Shown one piece after another: positions 31,692-39,996 of a DNA stretch of 64,000 bases. A program made the position numbers and the translations under genes. This DNA is from Symsagittifera roscoffensis (Eukaryota; Xenacoelomorpha; Acoela; Convolutidae). The first letter of the stretch is position 1; the number at the start of each line of letters is the position of its first letter. Under the pieces are notes generated by a model. It saw only the letters and a list, made by a program, of their open reading frames with translations, was not told the DNA's origin and searched no databases. The stretch spans positions 56,244,338-56,308,337 of the forward strand of contig NC_087064.1 of NCBI RefSeq assembly GCF_963678635.1, read 5' to 3'.

Positions 31692-32604
31692 ACCCCTGAA
31701 CAGGTCTTTGGAGACATTCCTGACGAGGTTATCTAGAACCAATGAACGCAGTGAGAAGTCCAGAAGAGTCTTTAAGAAGCCAAGATGCTACAAAGACGAA
31801 TCTGATGGCTGTATTGATACCTGGATAGAGGTAATGAAGCTGCATTTCGAGGAAGAGGACTTGTCGGAGAGACAGGAATGCAGCGCGCTCACCAGCAACT
31901 TAGAAGGGACAGCCCTGAACTGTGTCATGGCCAAGAAACAGTATCAACGTGACACTGCTGAGAAAATCTTAGAAATCTTGTTAAACCGTTTCGGATCAGG
32001 GGTGCAGGGGCACCAGGCGATGATGCGCTTCGAGAAACGGAGGCAACGAGAAGATGAAACAATAGACAAGTTTCTCGATGATTTGGAAATGCTGAGAAGA
32101 CGCAGCCAACCGGATGAGTCAAACCGAAGGATGAACCTAGCCGTAGCCTCAAAATTCATCGATGGTGTGAAAAATGATGAACTTCGCACGATGCTAGCAA
32201 CGCATTACACACCACTATCAACTAATGCGCCAACACCGGAGGAGTTGAGGCTCAAATCAAAAGAGTATCTTTTGTTGAAACCTCCTTCGAGATCTGGATA
32301 TTACAAGAACAATTATGGAAATTTTAACAACGGACCAGCAAACCAAGGGAACAATTGGTACAAACCGAGGGATGATATGGACAAGAGACGTTCTTGTGCT
32401 AATTGCAGTTCAACAGACCATCATGTGCCAGCATGCCCAGCTTACAAACAAGGCATGAAAGCAATAGGCTTTAGCCTCGAGGACGAAGATGCGTCAGAGT
32501 TGGATCATGAGGATTTCATGAGAGGAGTAATAGCGAAATTCGGCCCGAGATGTTTCTTTTACAACTTGGAAGATCATATTAAATCAGAATGTCCACAATT
32601 CTAG
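31363..32604 (+). CDS. Element A gag capsid and nucleocapsid ORF
   Basis: Residues about 135-330 resemble a Ty3-type capsid (KPRCYKDESDG, then a W-x-E-V-MKLHF helix). Zinc knuckle 1 is C-x2-C-x4-H-x4-C at residues 345-358. A second knuckle at residues 397-410 has C-x2-Y-x4-H-x4-C: the second Cys is Tyr (TAC at 32560). The frame closes with TAG at 32602, and the same frame reopens immediately into protease. The true N-terminus lies somewhere in the overlap with the upstream ORF. Gag proteins form the particle and bind the genomic RNA. Confidence 0.8.
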   Translation: MNIKGGRRMDPLEAGAVHQAMPQGVIQHGARTVEQVQRGTDKPLTNDQRKTHMRLGEVIPATGGMQARGGVIWAKRETLMVIRIAGMHRTQSLRQGVRTLKRDTQGTAFEPLNRSLETFLTRLSRTNERSEKSRRVFKKPRCYKDESDGCIDTWIEVMKLHFEEEDLSERQECSALTSNLEGTALNCVMAKKQYQRDTAEKILEILLNRFGSGVQGHQAMMRFEKRRQREDETIDKFLDDLEMLRRRSQPDESNRRMNLAVASKFIDGVKNDELRTMLATHYTPLSTNAPTPEELRLKSKEYLLLKPPSRSGYYKNNYGNFNNGPANQGNNWYKPRDDMDKRRSCANCSSTDHHVPACPAYKQGMKAIGFSLEDEDASELDHEDFMRGVIAKFGPRCFFYNLEDHIKSECPQF

Positions 32605-33849
32605 GATACAGTGACAAACATCAAACATCCAAGACATAAAAAAACTTTATCAAGAATGAAGGCCAACAAGGCTCGACATTTAAATAAAGCGGAGGCACGC
32701 AGAAAGGATAAACCTCAAGAGCTGGTGGCAAAGAAGATGCAAGCGGTAATAGAGGAAGCACGTGAACCGGAACCAGCAACTGCGACCGATGACTTCAAAA
32801 TCGATTATAGGGCAGCTGCGAGGGATGCTATAAATAGAGTACAACAGGAACTAGTGACAAAAGAGATTGAACAAAAGGTGAAACTCGAGCTGGAGAATGA
32901 AAAATTACAGGAGCAACTGAACGCCTTCGAAGCAACGGAAGTTGAAGAGGCAAAAGCACCAAGCAGCTTGAGCATGAAACTTAATGTTATCTCTGGTCAG
33001 AGGTTCGGTATGGCACCGCAAGGAAGTAAAATACAGTCGATAATCTCGGTGGCAGGGCATCAGGTAATCAGAAATCTGAGTGAACCGTCTGAGTTCACTT
33101 TGATGCATTTGGACACATATGCAGACTATCTGAGGCAGATGGAGCCACGCACCGAGTCGAGGGCTGTGAGGGCACTACTAACGACGGGTGGCCCTCGCAT
33201 GAAGAAACTTCATGGACGCTACCTAGAAGTCTATGGGCCGTATCAAGTGATGCTGAACGTGGATGGGATCAGTATCTACACCAGGACTTATGTAACAACA
33301 GATGATGACCAAATAGGGCAGATCTATTTGGGAGAAGAGGAACTCAAGGTCCGCAAGATAGGCCATGACGCCATGATGGAACAAGACGCAGTACACATTG
33401 GATATGAAGCAGATGTGACAGCACATCTGCTCGACACCAACGGAACAAAAATCGGAGTCACAGGGCTTCTGGACACAGGAGCGGTAGTGAGTGTGATGCC
33501 GATAAAAACTTGGGAAAGAATGGGCTTCACGCGGGAAGATCTAATTCCAACGAATCTCCGACTGGCCGCAGCCAATCGAGGGGCTATCTACGTAGCCAGA
33601 AGAACACCAATAACGGTCCTTCACATGGGAGGACGAGATCTTAGGATGAGCTTCCTGGTGGTAGAGAATCTGGACGACGCCGACCAATTCATCTTGGGCA
33701 GAGATTTTGTCAGGAATTTTGACTTGATGATTGACTTGAACAAAGGTCTGATACGGATTAGAAACCCGGACCGAAAGTATGTTAAGAGACCAATTAATAG
33801 GATAATAACAGACGAAAGCAAGGACCAATTTTTTTGGATAGAAAAGTAA
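32605..33849 (+). CDS. Element A aspartic protease ORF
   Basis: This is the direct continuation of the gag frame after TAG 32602-32604. It has a charged helical linker, then a retropepsin: LLDTGAVVSVMP with catalytic D-T-G at 33472-33480, and the C-terminal FILGRDFVRNFDLMIDL block. It would cleave the polyprotein. It needs either read-through of the TAG or a repaired codon to be made with gag. It overlaps pol by 16 bases in a -1 relation, with a run of seven T (33829-33835) at the overlap. Confidence 0.85.
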   Translation, partial: DTVTNIKHPRHKKTLSRMKANKARHLNKAEARRKDKPQELVAKKMQAVIEEAREPEPATATDDFKIDYRAAARDAINRVQQELVTKEIEQKVKLELENEKLQEQLNAFEATEVEEAKAPSSLSMKLNVISGQRFGMAPQGSKIQSIISVAGHQVIRNLSEPSEFTLMHLDTYADYLRQMEPRTESRAVRALLTTGGPRMKKLHGRYLEVYGPYQVMLNVDGISIYTRTYVTTDDDQIGQIYLGEEELKVRKIGHDAMMEQDAVHIGYEADVTAHLLDTNGTKIGVTGLLDTGAVVSVMPIKTWERMGFTREDLIPTNLRLAAANRGAIYVARRTPITVLHMGGRDLRMSFLVVENLDDADQFILGRDFVRNFDLMIDLNKGLIRIRNPDRKYVKRPINRIITDESKDQFFWIEK

Positions 33850-36800
33850 AATTACAACCAGGACAAGCTGTGGTAGCAATTTTTAGAATGAGAAATTTGA
33901 ATTCGTTAAGTGACAGTAAACAGGTTTGCTTAGTACCGAATCCAAATAGTCAGAGTTCGGTGATTTTAGGCCGGAGCTTCTCGGTAACGCAAAACGGACT
34001 GTGTGTCAGTGTGTTGTTGACCACACTGGACACCACGGTTTCAATCCAGCGTGGAAAGAAGCTTGGCTACGCTTTGCCGATGAGGACCGACTATGAGGAG
34101 ACAGAAAACTTGAAGAAATATAGTGTGAAAGACTGTCCTTATCATGCAAATAAAGATAAAATTTTAAAGAGAATTAAAGAATTAAAATCTATTCATAAAT
34201 TGTTTTCAAAGAAATCCGAAACGGACGACGGCTTATCAAGCTGCTCGAACTTTCCGGAACGCCCCTCGTCATATGAACTAGATTCTGACAAACCGGTTTT
34301 GCCAGAAATAGAAAATTTAAAAGGGAAAATAGGTGAGGGAGATTTTGAAAAATTGCGGGACCTCCTAAATCGGAACGCCGATGTATTTTCAAAACATAAG
34401 GCGGACATCGGTTGCTGTAATTTCGTCGAACACGAAATCGAACTAGAAGAGGGCGCCGTTCCCCATAGGGAAGGCGCAAGGCGAATGACGCCACATAAAT
34501 CGGAAGCGTGCCGAGCGGAAATAGAAATGTTGCTTGAATACGACATGATAGAACCCTCGAAATTGCCATGGGCTTGCGGAGTAGTAATGGCGAAAAAGAA
34601 AGGGGGGCAGCTTAGATTTTGTTGCAATTTTCGTTACTTGAACGCGGTAACGATAAAAGATGCGTACCCGATACCGCGAATAGATGAGAGCCTATCTAAA
34701 CTTGGTGATGCCAAGTTCTTCACCACATTGGGTTTAGGTTCTGCCTTCTGGCAGGTCCATCTGCGAAAGAAGGACAGAGAGAAAACCGGATTCGCGTGCG
34801 AATTGGGGTTGTACCAGTGGAAGAGGATGCCCTTCGGCTTGTGCAATGCAACAGCCACTTTTCAAAGGCTGATGGCTCAGGCTTTGACAGGAGTGACCAA
34901 AAAGTACGGGAATCTCTTGATGTGCTACGTGGATGACGTAGTCATAGCGACACCGACCCTGGAGGATCACATTGATCGGCTCGATGAGGTCTTTGGATGC
35001 ATGAAAAGAGCAGGATTAAAGTGCAAACCATCGAAATGTGAAATCCTTAGGGATTCGATAAAGTACCTAGGGAGGATGGTAGACAGGCATGGTGTGAGGC
35101 CAGATCCGGAAGCAGTAGAGGCTGTGCTGACATGGAAGGCTCCGAGGACGGACACACAGCTAATGAGCTTCCTGGGGTTTGCCAATTATTACCGTGAATT
35201 CATTAAAGGATATGCGGATAAGGTGTACCCGATGCAGAAGCTGATGCACAACAAAGGGAAAAAGTTCGGATGGAACGAGGAGGCACAGGTTGCTTTCGAG
35301 AACATAAAGCGGGAACTGTGCGAAGCGCCAGTGCTGGGCATGCCTACGGAAAAGGGCATGTATGTTCTCGACACAGACGCATCGGTGGTGGCCATCTCAG
35401 GAATCTTGCATCAAGAGCAAGAATGGAACGGAAGAACGGTTCTCCGTCCCATTGCATACGGCAGCAAGGTCTTGAGTGACACAGAGATGAAATATGGCGC
35501 ACCGAAAGCAGAAATGTTTGCAGTAGTCACCTTCGTGGAAAAGTACCGTGCATACTTGGGGAGCGCTCCCTTCAAGTTACGCGTGGACAACAGAGCGTTA
35601 TCCTGGTTGAAGACCTACTCGATGGATCAGAGTTACATTGGTAGTTGGATAGTAAGATTGGATGGCTACCATATGATAATCGAACATAGGATGCGTGATA
35701 AACACCAGAATGCTGACAGCCTCAGCAAGAAAACTGAGTTCTATGAAAGATTGGAGCAGAAGCAGGCCAATCAGGCGGAAATAAAGGAGGGATTCTCGTT
35801 TCTGGACAAAGAAACTTTTGAAGCGCTTCCCTTGACGAGATGGTTGGATAAGTCTGGACATCCAATTCCAGGGCACCCTGAGCTACCTGTAGAGAAAGCA
35901 GCCGAGATAAAGATCCTGTCCAAGGAGGACCCGGTCCCCTTGGATTTGTTGCTGCGCTCGAACCTGGTCCAGCAAGAACTCTCTCGCATGAATATAAACA
36001 GCCTCTCATTATTGGATAAAACGGTGCAAGTCACACCACAAGTAATGCGGATGCTGGGTGGATTGTTAGAAAGAGAAGTGACCAGAGATGACCCCGAGTG
36101 GACAGCAGCAGTGGCATCGCTAACAGTCAGTGAGAAGGTGAAGATCATGCCGTCCAGACGACAGCACGAAGAGAACGAAAGGGATTGTAGGACAATAGTT
36201 CAGCAACTAGTATCCTCAATACCCCAAGAGATTTTAACAAGTACTTCTTACGGACAGAAAGAACAGGGGAGCAGCAAGCGAAAGAAAATCGTCACCTTTG
36301 TAGACCGGGATAAAGAGGGTGAAGTTGTAGAACAAAATCTGCCGCAAGACTATTTGTCCGGGGAGAAGGATGATGAGAAGAACCAGCGATCACAAGATCA
36401 ACACCCGGGACAAGGAAATTTGTCCGAGGAGTCTGAGATAAACGAGGAAATTCCTGATGAGAAACAGGACCAAGAGAACAAGGTTTTGTCCGGGGAGTTC
36501 AGATGGATGCGAAGAAAGCACAGACATGATCTGGAGGAGCGTGCAGTCTCCAGCACAACCTCTTCAACGGATGATGATTCCCGAAACTCAGGAATGGACA
36601 CCTATTCAGACAGGAACTCGAGTTCGGGATCCGAACTGTCAGAACTAGCGATACACACGCTACTAGTGGAAACTCGGGCAAGGGACCTGGACAGAGAAGT
36701 GTACCAGGATCCTGACAGTGATCGCTACCTAATACCAAGCGAAAGAGTCTTTGACAACGCAGCGGATGACTTAGAAACGATAGCGGTATCGAAACGCTCG

Positions 36801-39596
36801 ATAAGCCTGTTGCCGCAGAAAGAGGCAGTCAGGACTGATCTTCAACCGTTTCAGCAAGAAACACAACCGTTGGCGAAGATTTGGTGCGTTAAGATGGAAG
36901 AAGACACACATCAGCCCAACGAGCTGAATAGTCAGATGAGGGTCATGAAGACGTACTTGAAGGCGAGATACAGACTCTCGGACCTTCTAAGGGCGCAGAG
37001 AAATGATCGCATGACGAGCAACCTAAAAAGGTGGATAGAAAACGGTGCACCTGACAAAGGTGACCTAGAAGAAGACAGCTATAGGATCCTGAGACAATAC
37101 TTCATGCAGAAGGAGGGGAGATTATATCTGAACAAGGACGGGATCGTGGCTTGCAGGAGAAGAGAAAAAGACAAGGTCTTATACAAATATAACGCGATAG
37201 TGTTGCCGCAACTCTATCAGACAGAACTATTATTCAGGTCGCATGATCAGATGGGCCATCAAGGGATCGACAAAGTGTATCAGAGGACCCTGAAGCGCTT
37301 TGAGTGGCCTGGAATGAAAAAGGCATGTGAGAAATGGGTAACAGCGTGCTTGTCATGCCAACAGGTCAAGGATCCAAGGAAATTACGATTTCCTTTACAA
37401 TCGATTGAGTCGTCTGAATTTAATGAGGTGGTGCAGATAGATCACCAGAAGATATGCATGACAGACAGCGGTTATAACCAAGTCTTGGTCATGATAGATC
37501 ACTTCACGAAGTATGCAGAGGCCGTCCCCTGCATAACTGCCTCGGCGGAAGAGACATGCGACCACCTGATCAATACGTGGATAGCAAGACATGGTTGTCC
37601 GATGACGTTTCAATCGGATAATGGAACAGCTTTCGTAGGAGAGCTTACGAAAGAGCTTATGAGTCGCTCACAGGTCGCTCAGGCTCACTCCACGACATAC
37701 CACCCTCAAACGAATGGCCTAGTGGAAAGACAGATAGGGACGTTAGTGTCGATGCTGAGGGTATATTGTTCCAGGTACATGACCGATTGGGACAGATACC
37801 TTCCACAGGTGATGGGAGCTTATAATAGCACGCAACACTCCACCACTGGAGTCAGTCCACACATGATGCTGACGGGACACGAGAAGTCTTTACCCTTGAC
37901 ATTCTTCTACCCAGAGTATGAGGGAAAGAAAACATCTCCACAGGTTTACGTAAGGGATGTGATCAGACGTCAACAGGAGTTGAACGATCTGTGCAGACGA
38001 AATACTCAGCAAGCGCAGGCAAGGCAAAGGAAAAGATTCGACAAGAAAGCAGCTGGCGCAAAAGCTTACTCGGTGGGGGACTACGTATGGGTATTTCAGA
38101 ACGTTATACCACCGAAAGGGACAAAGAAGCTTCTAAAAAAATGGAGGGGACCCTTCATGATTACGGAGGTGCACCAGGAGGGACGCTTTTATAGACTGAG
38201 TACTGGCCGAGCCGCCCACTACGAGAACATCAAGCCACACAATCCATCGACAGAAGACTGGTGTATACCTGCAGACATGGAAGAAGGGGATTATCTAATG
38301 ATGGATCCTGCTTGTGAGGTCAATGAGAAGGGAACCAGGGAGAAGAATGATGGAAACGAAGTCGTAGAGGAAGGTACGGATACACCATTGGACCTGGATC
38401 CAAACGAACAGATCGAAGCGGACGATGAAACCTTACCCTACGCAGAGGAAGATTGGCAGGATCCCGAACAGACAGAAGTTCCCAAGAACTTGGAACCAGA
38501 TCTTCCGTTCACGATGCAGACTCGTCAGAAGGGCGGGACGAGACCAAGAAAGAAATACAATCCTTACGGTGACGACTTTGTAGTGGATAGGATAGATCTA
38601 AAGAAAAGAGTGGAGGAAGTAGTGGGTTTAGAGGAAATAACTGTGTCACAAGACATTGACATAGTCGATTATCACAACGATGAGTGGGTTGACGACTGGT
38701 CGAAACCCGAGGTAGAATTCGACGATGAGCAACAGCAGCCATATGAAAAAGACCTGACGAACCTGCGTGTCTTAGAGTGGCTGAATGAAACGACCTCGGA
38801 TCCAGAGGAAACCAGCGTCACGATTCAAGACGTAGATCGTGAAAGCATGAAATACATCAAGACCGAACGAGATGATCCTTCCTGGGCTGCCCAGGAAGGA
38901 CGACTACTCATTCCAGCTTCTAACCTCGACTTGATACCCGGTATGCGATCGACGGGGACGTCGATGGATGTTTTTGTCCGGGGAGTGGGGGTAGGACTTA
39001 CCCACACTGAAAACTTGATAATAAAAAAATTGAGAATAGCAAGAGAAACAGGAGACTTAGAAGCAGAAACAGGCGAAGAACCTAAGAAACCTGACATAAG
39101 CAGGGTAGTTGAGTCATATTTTAATTTACCAAACGAGTATTCTAGTAACATAATACTAACAGACAGTGATTTCATACTCACAAACAGAACATGTGCGATA
39201 GCAATCACCGCAGACATGAGTTTTAGGACAGCGTTAGCGGCAGATTTTAAGAGAGAATACAAAAACGTGGATTTCCTTTGGAAGCAAAGACCAGGGATAG
39301 GGGGCGTAGCAGCCTTACCTCCGGCGGTGTCGCAGATACCGGGAAATTACTTATGCTTCTTGGTAACGAGGGCGACGGAGAAGCAGCACGTGGACCCAGA
39401 AAACCTAGTCTTGTCTTTGACGAGGCTGAGGGACTTCCTTGTAGAAATGGACGTGAAGGAGCTCTCGCTTCCAGTGTACGATCCAAACAGAGGAAGACTG
39501 CATCCTCGGGAATTGTACGCGCTTGTACACGTGATATTCTCTGATACGAACATACAAGTATATCTACATAAGAAATATTATTTAAGTATAGGCTGA
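33834..39596 (+). CDS. pol: Element A pol: RT, RNase H, integrase and macro-like tail
   Basis: RT spans about residues 190-470: FGLCNATATF and YVDD (365-368) are intact, but motif A reads TTLGLGSAFW, with Gly 300 in place of the first catalytic Asp. RNase H is at about 505-640 (DTDAS). A Ser/Glu-rich spacer of about 450 residues follows. Integrase has an HHCC finger from about 1137, a D,D35E core (QID, QSDNGTAF, GLVE) and a GPF-type module (KWRGPF). An acidic linker leads to residues about 1757-1919, which resemble a macro domain of the OARD1/TARG1 type. Start by -1 frameshift from protease is likely, since the first codons lie inside the overlap. Confidence 0.92.
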   Translation: MDRKVKLQPGQAVVAIFRMRNLNSLSDSKQVCLVPNPNSQSSVILGRSFSVTQNGLCVSVLLTTLDTTVSIQRGKKLGYALPMRTDYEETENLKKYSVKDCPYHANKDKILKRIKELKSIHKLFSKKSETDDGLSSCSNFPERPSSYELDSDKPVLPEIENLKGKIGEGDFEKLRDLLNRNADVFSKHKADIGCCNFVEHEIELEEGAVPHREGARRMTPHKSEACRAEIEMLLEYDMIEPSKLPWACGVVMAKKKGGQLRFCCNFRYLNAVTIKDAYPIPRIDESLSKLGDAKFFTTLGLGSAFWQVHLRKKDREKTGFACELGLYQWKRMPFGLCNATATFQRLMAQALTGVTKKYGNLLMCYVDDVVIATPTLEDHIDRLDEVFGCMKRAGLKCKPSKCEILRDSIKYLGRMVDRHGVRPDPEAVEAVLTWKAPRTDTQLMSFLGFANYYREFIKGYADKVYPMQKLMHNKGKKFGWNEEAQVAFENIKRELCEAPVLGMPTEKGMYVLDTDASVVAISGILHQEQEWNGRTVLRPIAYGSKVLSDTEMKYGAPKAEMFAVVTFVEKYRAYLGSAPFKLRVDNRALSWLKTYSMDQSYIGSWIVRLDGYHMIIEHRMRDKHQNADSLSKKTEFYERLEQKQANQAEIKEGFSFLDKETFEALPLTRWLDKSGHPIPGHPELPVEKAAEIKILSKEDPVPLDLLLRSNLVQQELSRMNINSLSLLDKTVQVTPQVMRMLGGLLEREVTRDDPEWTAAVASLTVSEKVKIMPSRRQHEENERDCRTIVQQLVSSIPQEILTSTSYGQKEQGSSKRKKIVTFVDRDKEGEVVEQNLPQDYLSGEKDDEKNQRSQDQHPGQGNLSEESEINEEIPDEKQDQENKVLSGEFRWMRRKHRHDLEERAVSSTTSSTDDDSRNSGMDTYSDRNSSSGSELSELAIHTLLVETRARDLDREVYQDPDSDRYLIPSERVFDNAADDLETIAVSKRSISLLPQKEAVRTDLQPFQQETQPLAKIWCVKMEEDTHQPNELNSQMRVMKTYLKARYRLSDLLRAQRNDRMTSNLKRWIENGAPDKGDLEEDSYRILRQYFMQKEGRLYLNKDGIVACRRREKDKVLYKYNAIVLPQLYQTELLFRSHDQMGHQGIDKVYQRTLKRFEWPGMKKACEKWVTACLSCQQVKDPRKLRFPLQSIESSEFNEVVQIDHQKICMTDSGYNQVLVMIDHFTKYAEAVPCITASAEETCDHLINTWIARHGCPMTFQSDNGTAFVGELTKELMSRSQVAQAHSTTYHPQTNGLVERQIGTLVSMLRVYCSRYMTDWDRYLPQVMGAYNSTQHSTTGVSPHMMLTGHEKSLPLTFFYPEYEGKKTSPQVYVRDVIRRQQELNDLCRRNTQQAQARQRKRFDKKAAGAKAYSVGDYVWVFQNVIPPKGTKKLLKKWRGPFMITEVHQEGRFYRLSTGRAAHYENIKPHNPSTEDWCIPADMEEGDYLMMDPACEVNEKGTREKNDGNEVVEEGTDTPLDLDPNEQIEADDETLPYAEEDWQDPEQTEVPKNLEPDLPFTMQTRQKGGTRPRKKYNPYGDDFVVDRIDLKKRVEEVVGLEEITVSQDIDIVDYHNDEWVDDWSKPEVEFDDEQQQPYEKDLTNLRVLEWLNETTSDPEETSVTIQDVDRESMKYIKTERDDPSWAAQEGRLLIPASNLDLIPGMRSTGTSMDVFVRGVGVGLTHTENLIIKKLRIARETGDLEAETGEEPKKPDISRVVESYFNLPNEYSSNIILTDSDFILTNRTCAIAITADMSFRTALAADFKREYKNVDFLWKQRPGIGGVAALPPAVSQIPGNYLCFLVTRATEKQHVDPENLVLSLTRLRDFLVEMDVKELSLPVYDPNRGRLHPRELYALVHVIFSDTNIQVYLHKKYYLSIG

Positions 39597-39996
39597 GTGA
39601 TGTGCGAGAGGGTGTTAGGCCAAAGACTAAGTTGTGTGTAATAGGTGATATGTGTGTTATGTTATGTTATGTGTTAGGTTATTAAGATCATGGGTAAGTA
39701 GGGGTTAGTGACCATGAACAACTAAATGACGATCTTGGGAATAGATCCAAAGTTTGGACTGTCCAATCTTAGGTCGAATTCCAAAATTTTAGAAACCAAT
39801 TGATTTTAATAAATTTTAGGATAAATATCTTTTTATCTGAACTGTCTTTAAGCAAATTTTAACGATATATGTTAAGGTGAAACTGACAAGTGTGACATTC
39901 GTGATTTCTTTTCTAGATCCTGATTGATCGTTTAAATTACTCACTTGAGTCAAATTATCAAATTAATTGAATCAAATCAAACTTGGAAAGAACAGT
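39597..39996 (+). promoter_or_regulatory. Pol to ORF4 spacer with a candidate splice acceptor
   Basis: A 400-base non-coding gap is unusual inside a retroelement. It contains GATTTCTTTTCTAG (ending 39916), a good 3' splice site about 80 bases before the ORF4 ATG. This suggests that ORF4-6 are expressed from a spliced subgenomic RNA, as env is in retroviruses. A TGTGACATTCG identical to the first 11 bases of the LTR also occurs near 39,891. Confidence 0.4.

Noticed and set aside
35598-36148. Long open frames antisense to pol
   Set aside because: They mirror the codon use of pol and are not kept as proteins; typical shadows of a long coding region.
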